From Mucilaginibacter daejeonensis (lineage in GTDB: Bacteria > Bacteroidota > Bacteroidia > Sphingobacteriales > Sphingobacteriaceae): a stretch of 64,000 bases of DNA. Positions 53,933 to 62,400 of the stretch are shown in pieces. The notes under the pieces were generated by a model, which was given only the letters and a program-made list of their open reading frames with translations, was not told where the DNA came from and did not search any database. The translations under genes and the position numbers were made by a program. Positions within the stretch are counted from its first letter, which is position 1. Each line of letters begins with the position of its first letter. The stretch spans positions 434,001 through 498,000 of the forward strand of contig NZ_CP086068.1 of NCBI RefSeq assembly GCF_020783335.1, read 5' to 3'.

Positions 53933-54388
53933 ATGGAAACTGTAGAAAGATCAATTGAAACTTTAAACGACCTGATCGAGATCAATAACGACCGCAGCGC
54001 CGGTTTTCAACGTGCCCTTAAAGACCTGGGCGACGGTGATGTGGACCTGAAATCATTATTTGAGGAATACAGCGAGCAGAGCCGCAAATTTGCTCAGGAA
54101 TTGACCGCTATCGTGGCTCAATCAGGTGGCGACACTGAGACCGGTACCAGCGCATCAGGTACATTGCACCGCGCCTGGATCGAAGTAAAAGCATTATTCA
54201 GCGGCAGCGATCGTCACGCTATTTTAGCGGAGTGCGAGCGCGGCGAGGATGCGATCAAAAAAGCTTACCGTGATGCATTGACCTCAGAGTATGCATTATC
54301 GCCAGAAGCTTCACAGACCGTGTCGACACAAGCTCAGGCCATTGGTCAGGCACATGACCGTATCAAGGCCCTGCGCGATAGCCAATAA
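53933..54388 (+). CDS. PA2169-type four-helix-bundle protein (DUF2383)
   Basis: A 151-residue all-helical protein with the motifs ETLNDLIEINNDRSAGFQRA and TLHRAWIEVKALFSGSDRHA that define the PA2169/DUF2383 family, ferritin-like but lacking clear metal ligands. Members are found in stress-related contexts. It has no signal peptide and is probably cytoplasmic. A short GC hairpin terminator follows. Confidence 0.9.
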   Translation: METVERSIETLNDLIEINNDRSAGFQRALKDLGDGDVDLKSLFEEYSEQSRKFAQELTAIVAQSGGDTETGTSASGTLHRAWIEVKALFSGSDRHAILAECERGEDAIKKAYRDALTSEYALSPEASQTVSTQAQAIGQAHDRIKALRDSQ

Positions 54389-54418
54389 TTTTTATTGTGT
54401 TACTGATAAATAGTCAAT

Positions 54419-54448
54419 GGAGCTGCCCGAAAGGGCGGCTCTTTTTGT
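54419..54448 (+). terminator. Hairpin terminator after the PA2169-type gene
   Basis: GAGCTGCCC pairs with GGGCGGCTC (one T-G pair) around GAAA, followed by TTTTTGTTT. Confidence 0.75.
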
Positions 54449-54460
54449 TTATTGATCTTG

Positions 54461-54982
54461 TTATATGCTTGTGCCCGGCTCAACCATAATGGCGATGGCT
54501 ATTCGCTTATGGTCAGTGTTGACACCTAAGGCCGGCTGATCCAGGCAAAACTCGAAACGGCCCGGCCATGATGTTCCCTTGTCGGTCGGCTTGGCCATCC
54601 ATTGTAATCCCTGCTCATGGCTCCAAAGTTGCAGTGCACGGTACGAATGATGCAGGTCCGTCCTGCTACCGCAATGCAGCGTGGTGGCGTATGTGCCTTG
54701 TGGTATAAGGCCACTCGTTACCCGCTCATCACCATCTACCTTTTCTGATACCGGGAAACCTACCTCTAATTCGGTCATTTCATGGTCGTTACTTACGGCA
54801 CGATACCGGTAAAATAATGAGCCGGTCACCTTCACCTTCTTTTGAACGATCCAGGCGCTCAGGTCATGAATGGCTTTTGCCGTCAAATGCCATTGTGCCT
54901 TGCCAATGATCATGGCCATACTGATGTAAGGCTGTGCGCAACCAGTGTGCAGGCTGGGTATATGTGTGCTGTAGTGATCCAT
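54461..54982 (-). CDS. GyrI-like small-molecule-binding protein
   Basis: A 173-residue protein that matches GyrI/AraC effector-binding domains: VKVTGSLFYRYRAVSNDHEMTE, ... SGLIPQGTYATTLHCG, LWSHEQGLQW and WPGRFEFCLDQP. No DNA-binding part is present, so it is a stand-alone effector-binding protein. Orientation is opposite to the PA2169-type gene. Confidence 0.75.
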   Translation of the reverse strand: MDHYSTHIPSLHTGCAQPYISMAMIIGKAQWHLTAKAIHDLSAWIVQKKVKVTGSLFYRYRAVSNDHEMTELEVGFPVSEKVDGDERVTSGLIPQGTYATTLHCGSRTDLHHSYRALQLWSHEQGLQWMAKPTDKGTSWPGRFEFCLDQPALGVNTDHKRIAIAIMVEPGTSI

Positions 54983-55082
54983 TTATATAGCATTGCCCAT
55001 CCGCCATTATAAGCCCTGCTAGGAGGGTGGGCCTGCGGGCCTTTTTAGTGTTGACGAATGAGCCCGCCCAACATTTTAAATT

Positions 55083-55499
55083 TTATTGCGCTGCCGGCCT
55101 GAAGCTGATCATCCAGTCGACCCCGAACTTATCGGTCAGCATGCCGAACACATCGCCCCAAAACTCTACTCTTGGCGTATGGTTGGCCTGGCCGCCTGCC
55201 GATAGTTTGGCGTACAGCTCATGCACCTCTTCCTCGCTGCTGCAATTGAGCATGAGCGACATGTTTTTACCTTTAACAAGCGTTCCACCCATGCAATTAT
55301 CGGCCGCCAACAATACCACGCCGCCATGGGTAAGGCTTGCGTGCATGATCAGGTCATGTTTTTCGGGCGGCATGTGATCTGCGGCTACCGATCCCCCAAT
55401 GGTGTTGAACTGTAGCTCACCACCCAGGCATTGCTGGTAAAAGGTCATGGCCTCGCGGCATTCGTTCTCAAAAAATACGTAAGCATCGATACTTTTCAT
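55083..55499 (-). CDS. VOC family protein, PhnB-like
   Basis: A 138-residue PhnB-type protein. It starts KSIDAYVFFENECREAMTFYQ and has the PHADH-type MPPEKHDLIMHASL, then FWGDVFGMLTDKFGVDWMIS at the end. Such proteins belong to the vicinal-oxygen-chelate superfamily; activity is unknown. It is divergent from a GlxA-type regulator about 225 bases away, which may control it. Confidence 0.9.
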   Translation of the reverse strand: MKSIDAYVFFENECREAMTFYQQCLGGELQFNTIGGSVAADHMPPEKHDLIMHASLTHGGVVLLAADNCMGGTLVKGKNMSLMLNCSSEEEVHELYAKLSAGGQANHTPRVEFWGDVFGMLTDKFGVDWMISFRPAAQ

Positions 55500-55724
55500 T
55501 TTATCTCTTTGTTTAGTGTGTTGTTCGGTTAGCGTGCATGGGTAGCGTTGTTATTAGATCGATCGGCTATCTCAGTTATCATTCATCCTTACTATATTAG
55601 TGACCACATGCCCCTGCACTTTACAAATGTAGCAGAGGGCCTATGTACAGCGGCGGTGCGGTATCCGACTTTTTGAGGGGCCGTTAACGACAATGATGAC
55701 CTGAATTATTCCTGAAACGAACAC

Positions 55725-56705
55725 ATGACGAAGCACATTTCCATACTGGTACCGAAAGGCGCTATTTTGGGTAGCCTTGAGGGCTCCAGGCAGTTACTCA
55801 CGCAGGTGAACCATTTTTTTGCGGCCAAAGGCATGCCCCCTGTTTTTGAGGTGCAGCTGATCGGTCTGGAAAAGAACACCCCTGTTGGCGGTACTCTATA
55901 CACCGTTAACGCCGATGCCGTGATCGGCGAGGTGCAGGATACTGACCTGATCATCATCCCCGCTTTGGATGGCGATATAGGTGTGGCCTTGCAGAACAAT
56001 GCCGACTTCATCCCTTGGATCATTGATCAGCATGAGCGTGGCGCCGAGGTGGCCAGCTTGTGCCTTGGTGCTTTCCTGTTAGCCTCGACCGGGTTACTCA
56101 AAGGCCGGCAATGTGCCACACACTGGATGGCCGCCAACGCCTTTAAGCAAATGTTCCCTGATGTGGAATTGGTGACCGAGAAGATCATCACCGATGATCG
56201 CGGCATTTACTCGAGCGGGGGAGCTTTCTCATACCTCAACCTGATCTTGTACCTGATCGAAAAGTTTGCGGGCCGGGAGATGGCCGTGTTAAGCTCCAAG
56301 GTGTTCGCCATTGAGATGGAGCGTACCACACAATCGCCCTTCATTATCTTCCAGGGACAAAAAGAACATACCGACGACCCGATCAAAAAAGCACAGGATT
56401 ACATTGAGCAGAACTATCAGGACAAGATCACCGTGGAGCAACTGGCCTCCATGTTCGCCCTTGGCCGCCGCAACCTGGAGCGCCGTTTCAAGAAAGCCAC
56501 TGCCAATACTGTGGTCGAATACATTCAGCGCGTCAAGATCGAGGCGGCCAAAGTAAGCCTTGAGACCTCGCGCGAAAGTGTGAACGAGGTGATGTACCAG
56601 GTGGGTTATACGGATAATAAGGCTTTCCGCAGCACGTTCAAACGGATCACCGGGTTATCGCCTATAGAATACAGGAATAAGTATCAGCGGGAGTTAGTGA
56701 ATTGA
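55725..56705 (+). CDS. GlxA family transcriptional regulator (DJ-1/PfpI plus AraC HTH)
   Basis: A 326-residue fusion: an N-terminal DJ-1/PfpI domain with the nucleophile-elbow Cys in SLCLGAFLLAST and a C-terminal AraC-type domain (about 220-325) with TVEQLASMFALGRRNLERRFKKATANT and a second helix-turn-helix, NEVMYQVGYTDNKAF. GlxA-type regulators respond to small metabolites such as choline derivatives or arginine in other groups; here the ligand is unknown. Confidence 0.9.
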   Translation: MTKHISILVPKGAILGSLEGSRQLLTQVNHFFAAKGMPPVFEVQLIGLEKNTPVGGTLYTVNADAVIGEVQDTDLIIIPALDGDIGVALQNNADFIPWIIDQHERGAEVASLCLGAFLLASTGLLKGRQCATHWMAANAFKQMFPDVELVTEKIITDDRGIYSSGGAFSYLNLILYLIEKFAGREMAVLSSKVFAIEMERTTQSPFIIFQGQKEHTDDPIKKAQDYIEQNYQDKITVEQLASMFALGRRNLERRFKKATANTVVEYIQRVKIEAAKVSLETSRESVNEVMYQVGYTDNKAFRSTFKRITGLSPIEYRNKYQRELVN

Positions 56706-57060
56706 GCTTCAGCAGGTCGTTAGCTGGTCGCTCTCATACCGCTTCTGGGCCGCGGGGACCCTTTGTTCTTTCTCTTGATAGGAAAGAACCAAAGATCAAG
56801 TCAATTCCCTACGCTTTTGCCGCACAGGCCATTGCCCTGCAGACCCCGGCAGTACCACGGGCTGTCCAGCTCTCGCCCCGCTGCGCTCGCACTCTGGCCC
56901 TCCCTCCAGCAAGACCTGAAAGGCCCTTTTCCCGACCGCACATGACCCGCTTGTGCTGCCCGTCTCTCGCCCAAAGCCGGGAAGTGACCTTTTGGGAAGT
57001 GGCAGGAAGTAGTGGCAGCTTTTGAGTGGCAGTAGCAGTAAACAGTGGCAGTGGTTAGCA
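56706..57060. repeat. Gene-free repeat-like stretch with hairpin and GTGGCAG repeats
   Basis: A GC-rich stretch with no credible gene. CTTTGTTCTTTC (56761-56772) pairs with GAAAGAACCAAAG (56782-56794) with a one-base bulge. AGTGGCAG occurs four times at 56998, 57011, 57025 and 57043. The frames on each strand have no family character. Confidence 0.55.
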
Positions 57061-57107
57061 GCGGTTGCAGTGCGGAGCACATGCGTTACGCGTGCGCCAG
57101 CACCAAA

Positions 57108-57195
57108 GGTGTGTTCAAATCCCCTCTTGAGAGGGGCAGGGGTGTGTCTATTGAAGCGATAAATTGAACACACGACCACATCCTGTAAAGAGAGG
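57108..57195. repeat. Palindromic repeat, degenerate copy D
   Basis: CCCCTCTTGAGAGGGG (57121-57136), then CAGGGGTGTGTCTATTGAAGCGAT, in reverse orientation relative to copies A-C. GTGTGTTCAA (57109-57118) and TTGAACACAC (57164-57173) bracket the palindrome as an inverted repeat. The distal end is degenerate. Confidence 0.75.
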
Positions 57196-57330
57196 AGCGT
57201 GGGGCTGACCTGGCATTATTAGTTCAGTTATTTCACGAACATAGAGAATAGCGGCGAATGAGCGCCAAGCGATCCGTTAGTGCTTGCTCGACTTGCTACT
57301 TTTATGATGAGATGCCGAGCTGCCTCGGCA

Positions 57331-57450
57331 TGACGGATAGGTTGGTTGGCTACTTATCCTCCACAGAGATGGCTTCGTTCCTCGCCATGACGGATAGGTT
57401 GGTTGGCTACTTGTCCTCCACAGAGATAGCTTCGTTCCTCGCCATGACGG
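57331..57450. repeat. 57-bp tandem repeat, two copies plus partial
   Basis: TGACGGATAGGTTGGTTGG begins at 57331 and 57388, exactly 57 bases apart, and the third copy starts at 57445 but diverges after TGACGG. Each unit holds CTTCGTTCCTCGCCATGACGG split across the border. 57 is a multiple of three, so a frame (with repeating MTDRLVGYL) stays open by chance. Confidence 0.9.
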
Positions 57451-57519
57451 GGGTAGTGAGGGCGCTCGATCTGCTCCTTCATAACGTGCCGACAAAGCCT
57501 ACTTCGTGTATCGAAATGC

Positions 57520-57663
57520 TGTTACAGCCTGTAACAAAATTCCCCAACTTTCCCCACTTTTGGTCATTGCGAAAATCGTAAAAACCCAACTTTTTCCAGA
57601 AAAAGCATACAAAAAACCGAAATGTAACACCAGATGTAACACTTATGCACACAAATGTAACAC
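57520..57663. repeat. Cluster of TGTAACA motifs with palindrome
   Basis: A perfect 17-base palindrome TGTTACAGCCTGTAACA (57520-57536) and three direct TGTAACAC copies (57623, 57635, 57656). Spacing 12 and 21 bases, close to helical turns. No gene is associated in this convergent gap. Confidence 0.8.
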
Positions 57664-57747
57664 CCGCATCGTGTGCTCGAGGCGCAAAAGGCACAGCTTT
57701 AAGACCTCGATGTTCCGGTTTTTGCGAATTTCATAATGCTCGAAGAT

Positions 57748-60195
57748 CTACCTGGGCTTGCTCAGTAAATTGATGAATAGTCGGTAAGCGCCCGGCACCC
57801 CCGCAGGTAGTTGCCTGAAGAACGCTAATGAGGTGTACACAAAACGGCCTTTACCAAAGTCAGTATAAATAAGTGAACCTTTATTTGGTGCTTCACCCAC
57901 ATCATTCATCTCGAAAATGGTCTTGTACTCCGGTGAGATACTGCTGGTGAAATATAGACCACGTTCCTGTATCCAGCCATCAAAGTCGGCCTGCGTGATC
58001 TTATTAGGGTAATTCAGCAAAGCACTTTGCGGGTCGGTCACCGTCACTTTGGCGAACTCGTCGGTCACACGCTCGTTCACTACTCTAAAAGGATAGGGGC
58101 CAAGCTGCGGGGTCACTAACCCGGCCGGGTTGTTATATTGGATCACCAGGTTGCCGCCGTTCTTCACGTATTCCATGAGTTTGGGTTGTTCAAAGGCAAG
58201 TCGTGGTTCCACGTTATAAGCACGCACGCCCGTAACGATCGCATCGTAACCGGAGAGGTCAGTGTTCATGATCTCGTTCTCGGTGAGGATATGCACCTCG
58301 TAGCCTACCTGTTGCAGGGCCTGAGCTACCAGGTCGCCCGCCCCGTTGATGTAGCCGATCTTTTTGCCTGCGATCTTAAGGTCAAGGTTCACCAAACGCG
58401 CCTCTGCCGGCGGGAACAGCGTGATATTGGGGATATGCTCGTATTGGATACGCCTTAAACCTAAGCTGTAGGGCTTGCCACCAACGGTCACCACCGCCTC
58501 GGCTACGCCATTCTTGGCACCGGCATTTGGTGTGATGGTAAAATTGGCGGTCCACTCATCACCCTTTTGCTTGTCAGCAAAACTGATGCTGGACGGTGAT
58601 ACTTGCCAGCCGGCCACCGGTTTTAGCTGGATGGTGCCGCTACCGTTCACAAAGCTTTTAAGTTTCACTTGCAAGGTTTGCGCTTGGCGGGTGCTGAAAA
58701 CATATACCTTATTATCAATAGTAGCCGTCACCGGTGGTGCGATCTCGATCGGTTGGTATAACTCGCCACGGACCGGATCGGTGTACTTGTACATCAGTTT
58801 ACGTTCGAAACGGATGGGTTTACCCTCCATCATGAACTCGAACGCTACCTTGATGGCATCAGGGTTCTCAGGGTTGCCGGCCAGCTGGTCGTTAGGTAGA
58901 GTGTAGGCACCTATCCCGTGCGGTGCGTTGAGCCAGTAAGGCTGCGTGATCTTACCGGCGTAGGCTTTTAGCGTGTAGGTCTGTACCTGGTTGGCTGGTA
59001 TGGTCTGGTCAATTTTCTGCGCCTTATCCTGAACACTGATGCTTTGAAGTTTAATGCGATCGTTATAGCGGTCGAGCACCTGAGAGCGTATAGTGATACT
59101 ATCGCCCAAGGCATAAGAGGCTTCGGCAGCATACGCCTCGAACCAGAGACCAGCACAGGCTGCGATCAGGTCGTCTATCTCGGCCAGTTTTTGTTCACGC
59201 CAGTAGGCATCGCTGATCTTATCGATCTTACCACGCAACTGTACAAGGGCAGGTACCGATCCTGCGGGCTCCTGCGCGTCAAATGATCTTTTGATGGTAG
59301 CCAGTTCAGTAGCTATCTGGCTACCGCCCGCCACGCGTTGCCAGGTATCGGTAACACCATCCAACAGGTCGTTCTTTGGTGCATCGCCTAATATGGTCTT
59401 AAAATATTCATATGATTGTCCGCGCTGCCTGGCCGAGCCAAACCCTTGCGACCGGTGGTTCGAACGGCTTTCGGCCGCGATCTCGCCATAACCTTTACCA
59501 ACTATAGGGTTATATACACCCACATCCACCTTGAATTGATCGGGAGATATAGTATTATTCCCGCCAAAATTAAAGGTGTTCCACAATAGGCGTTTGGCCT
59601 GCCATGGCTGTACATATTTTAATTGTTCAGGGTAACGCTTAGGGTCGGCCGCGGCCGCAAATGCTTCCTGCGCTAAAATGGCTGATGAGGTATGATGGCC
59701 ATGACCGCCCTCACCTGTGGTAGGAAAACGGCAGATCATCACATCAGGCCTGAACTGGCGGATCACCCACACCATGTCGCCCAATATCTTATCACGATCC
59801 CATATCTTTAAGGTCTCTTCAGGCCCTTTTGAAAAGCCAAAGTCATTGGCTCGTGTAAAGAACTGCTCGGCGCCATCTACTCGGCGGGCGGCTAATAACT
59901 CTTGCGTACGGATCAGCCCTAATAGTTCGGCCTGCTCATTACCGATCAGGTTCTGACCGCCATCGCCCCGGGTAAGGGCGAGGTAACCGGTGCGATAACC
60001 CTTCTCCTGCGCCAGATAAGCTAACAGTCGGGTGTTCTCATCATCAGGGTGAGCCGCCACATACAGCACGCTACCCAGCACGTTGAGCTTCTTAAAACTC
60101 TGCTGAATGGAGTTCAGATCAGCAGGTGGGGCGGTTTGCGCGTGTAGGATAGATGTTGTTAAAGCGAGCGCAGCAAGTATGAACAGTTTCCTCAT
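57748..60195 (-). CDS. PIG-L family deacetylase with large C-terminal extension
   Basis: ATG 60195 gives a signal peptide ending SILHAQ, so the 815-residue product is exported. The PIG-L domain has zinc motif AHPDDE (48-53) and a HGHH near residue 170. After it come an all-beta middle part (about 320-600) and a C-terminal ThuA/amidotransferase-like domain with AYNVEPRLAFEQPKL and MEYVKNGGNLVIQYN. Such enzymes remove N-acetyl groups from sugars such as GlcNAc. Total length is about three times that of simple PIG-L proteins. Confidence 0.9.
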   Translation of the reverse strand: MRKLFILAALALTTSILHAQTAPPADLNSIQQSFKKLNVLGSVLYVAAHPDDENTRLLAYLAQEKGYRTGYLALTRGDGGQNLIGNEQAELLGLIRTQELLAARRVDGAEQFFTRANDFGFSKGPEETLKIWDRDKILGDMVWVIRQFRPDVMICRFPTTGEGGHGHHTSSAILAQEAFAAAADPKRYPEQLKYVQPWQAKRLLWNTFNFGGNNTISPDQFKVDVGVYNPIVGKGYGEIAAESRSNHRSQGFGSARQRGQSYEYFKTILGDAPKNDLLDGVTDTWQRVAGGSQIATELATIKRSFDAQEPAGSVPALVQLRGKIDKISDAYWREQKLAEIDDLIAACAGLWFEAYAAEASYALGDSITIRSQVLDRYNDRIKLQSISVQDKAQKIDQTIPANQVQTYTLKAYAGKITQPYWLNAPHGIGAYTLPNDQLAGNPENPDAIKVAFEFMMEGKPIRFERKLMYKYTDPVRGELYQPIEIAPPVTATIDNKVYVFSTRQAQTLQVKLKSFVNGSGTIQLKPVAGWQVSPSSISFADKQKGDEWTANFTITPNAGAKNGVAEAVVTVGGKPYSLGLRRIQYEHIPNITLFPPAEARLVNLDLKIAGKKIGYINGAGDLVAQALQQVGYEVHILTENEIMNTDLSGYDAIVTGVRAYNVEPRLAFEQPKLMEYVKNGGNLVIQYNNPAGLVTPQLGPYPFRVVNERVTDEFAKVTVTDPQSALLNYPNKITQADFDGWIQERGLYFTSSISPEYKTIFEMNDVGEAPNKGSLIYTDFGKGRFVYTSLAFFRQLPAGVPGAYRLFINLLSKPR

Positions 60196-60337
60196 AGATA
60201 GTTGATGATCAATGTACAAATATTAAAAACAAATAAGTGAAGTTCGGCATTGCAATAAAAATATCGTGATCGTTGCCCTTATCGCTTTGAACCTATCATA
60301 CCCATTTTACAAAAACATTACAATTACTTTTAATATC

Positions 60338-60361
60338 TAATCAATCGTTTGATTAATTTTG
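60338..60361 (+). promoter_or_regulatory. Operator palindrome overlapping the tetR operon promoter
   Basis: TAATCAA (60338-60344) and TTGATTA (60349-60355) are a perfect 7-4-7 inverted repeat. The right arm overlaps a TAATTTTG -7 element (60354-60361), so bound TetR would block RNA polymerase. The tetR ATG is 14 bases downstream. Confidence 0.7.
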
Positions 60362-60374
60362 TTCATCGAAAGTA

Positions 60375-61022
60375 ATGGAAAAGGAAAAGACAGATAAGAA
60401 GGATCACATTCTTGACGTAGCCGAAAAGGTGTTCGCCGAGCATGGGTTCGATAAGGCCTCTACCCGGCTCATCTCTGGTGAAGCTGGTGTGAACATGGCC
60501 ATGCTCAATTACTATTTCGGCTCAAAAGAAGGTGTACTGATCGCGTTATTCGAAAGACGTACCTCACACTTTCACGGTTTGATCAAGGATATAGGCAGTA
60601 ACGATACCATGAGCTCATGGCAAAAGGTACAGGCCTATACCGAAGCTTACCTGGACAGGGTGTTCACTAATAACTGTTTCCAAAAGGTGATCCAGCAGGA
60701 GCTGGCCATACGCCGCACCGGCGAACTGTCAGACCGTATCACCAAAATGGTGATGCAGAACGCACTTGAGTTCAGGAAGATATTGCAGGATGGTATAGAG
60801 CGGGGCGAATTCAAGAGTGACATCGATACCGATATGGTGGTGGCGACCATGTTCGGGATCAAGAACCAGATCATTAACGCGCCGGGCGTATCATCACTCA
60901 TGTTAGGTTATGATGTGCAAGACGCTGATAACCGTGAGGAGAAACTTAAGCCACGTGTAAAAAGCTACCTGAACAAACTACTCAAAGGATATTTACTAAT
61001 TGAAAATGACAACGCAAATTAA
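60375..61022 (+). CDS. TetR/AcrR family transcriptional regulator
   Basis: A 215-residue regulator with a classical N-terminal helix-turn-helix (ILDVAEKVFAEHGFDKAST ... NMAMLNYYFGSKEGVLIALF). The C-terminal ligand-binding part is helical. It is the first gene of the efflux operon and overlaps tolC by 17 bases. The palindrome over the promoter suggests that it represses its own operon until a ligand releases it. Confidence 0.93.
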   Translation: MEKEKTDKKDHILDVAEKVFAEHGFDKASTRLISGEAGVNMAMLNYYFGSKEGVLIALFERRTSHFHGLIKDIGSNDTMSSWQKVQAYTEAYLDRVFTNNCFQKVIQQELAIRRTGELSDRITKMVMQNALEFRKILQDGIERGEFKSDIDTDMVVATMFGIKNQIINAPGVSSLMLGYDVQDADNREEKLKPRVKSYLNKLLKGYLLIENDNAN

Positions 61023-62373
61023 TACGATCGCTATCACACATGCATTCAGGTCGTTGCCCCGTAGCATACGGCTGGGGGTGACCACTGTGCTGGCCGGCTT
61101 GCTTTTCAGCTCCGCCGCCGACGCACAGGACCGTACCATCACGCTGGATGAGGCCATCAAACTGGGCCTGGATAACAGCAAGACCTTAAAATTATCACAG
61201 GCCAAGATCGATGCCGCTGTATCACAATACAACCAGGCTAAGGATAGAGCCCTACCAACCGGTAGTGCCAGCTTTATGTACAGTCGCGCGCAGATCCCTG
61301 CCAATACGCTTAACCTTGGCGGCGAATCACTCAGTCTGCCTAAAAGCGCTAATGCCAACCTAGGTATCGTATCGGTGGAGGAAGTGATCTACGGCGGCGG
61401 ACGTTACCGTTACGCTAAAGAAAGCACCGACCTGCTGGTGAACGTGGCCCGCCTGGACGTTGATAAAGACCGCGAGCAGATCGCTTATAACATCGTGAGC
61501 TCATACTATAACCTGTACCGCGTGCTGCAAAGCAAAAAGGTAGTAGAGCAGAACTTGAAGACCATTGACGAGCAGATACACCAGGCACAACGATTTTTTG
61601 AGCAAGGTTTGGTGACCAAGAACGATGTGTTGCGTTTCCAACTGCAACGCTCTAACATTGAATTGAACGGCATCGACCTTGAGAATAACCGCAAGGTGAT
61701 CAACTACGATCTGCTGATCTTGTTAGGTTTGCCTGAGACCACCGAACTCAACATTCAGCAGTTGCCTGATGCTACCCGTAGCGTTGCTCCTTTGCAAAGC
61801 TACCTTGACAGTGCCATGATGGCCCGCGACGAGATTAAACAACAGGACCTGCGCACCAAGGTAGCCGAGACCAATATTAAGACCGTAAGGGCTGAAAAGC
61901 TGCCTACCTTGGCTGCTACAGCAGGTTTATATTACTTGGATGTGTCGGCTAACCCACTTCCAAGAAGCGGACAGTACATCACACCTCTGACAGCCGGCCT
62001 GTCATTGTCATGGAACTTCGGTTCCCTGTGGACCAACAAGAACAAGGTGACCCAGGCACGCATTGAACGTGAGGAGACCGTGATCAACAAAGGCATCATC
62101 ACTGATAATGTTAAAACAGAGGTTAACCAAAGTTACCAGCAGTATGTTAAATCGTTGGATAAGATCAAATTGCTGGAGACCTCTATAGCTCAGGCCACTG
62201 AGAACAGCCGTATACTGGGATCCAAATATGCTAATAGCACTGCATCGGCCACCGATCGTGCTGATGCGGAGACCTTGTTATACCAGGCACAGATCAATCT
62301 GGAGCTGGCCAAGGCCGATGCCGGACTGGCGTACTACAACCTATTAAAATCTACCGGAAAACTCACTAAATAA
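61006..62373 (+). CDS. TolC family outer-membrane efflux protein
   Basis: ATG 61006 is preferred to an in-frame TTG at 61000. The 455-residue product has a signal peptide (SSAADAQ) and the two symmetric OEP repeats, starting ITLDEAIKLGLDNSKTLKLSQAK and again KLPTLAATAGLYYLDVS. It forms the outer-membrane channel of the tripartite pump encoded by the next two genes. It overlaps the tetR gene by 17 bases. Confidence 0.94.
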   Translation: MTTQINTIAITHAFRSLPRSIRLGVTTVLAGLLFSSAADAQDRTITLDEAIKLGLDNSKTLKLSQAKIDAAVSQYNQAKDRALPTGSASFMYSRAQIPANTLNLGGESLSLPKSANANLGIVSVEEVIYGGGRYRYAKESTDLLVNVARLDVDKDREQIAYNIVSSYYNLYRVLQSKKVVEQNLKTIDEQIHQAQRFFEQGLVTKNDVLRFQLQRSNIELNGIDLENNRKVINYDLLILLGLPETTELNIQQLPDATRSVAPLQSYLDSAMMARDEIKQQDLRTKVAETNIKTVRAEKLPTLAATAGLYYLDVSANPLPRSGQYITPLTAGLSLSWNFGSLWTNKNKVTQARIEREETVINKGIITDNVKTEVNQSYQQYVKSLDKIKLLETSIAQATENSRILGSKYANSTASATDRADAETLLYQAQINLELAKADAGLAYYNLLKSTGKLTK

Positions 62374-62400
62374 TCACGCTACTACAACGCACTAAATAAA

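Noticed and set aside
56796..57179. Minus-strand frame of 127 codons in the repeat island
   Set aside because: No family character, Arg/Ser/Gly-rich low-complexity translation, and it runs through a palindromic repeat; overlaps other frames of the same quality.
57331..57450. Possible CRISPR-like array
   Set aside because: The repeats are directly tandem with no unique spacers and only two full copies.
57258..57581. Plus-strand frame of 107 codons with a 19-residue repeat (MTDRLVGYLSSTE...)
   Set aside because: It is a product of the 57-bp DNA tandem, whose length is a multiple of three; no start context and no recognised homologue.
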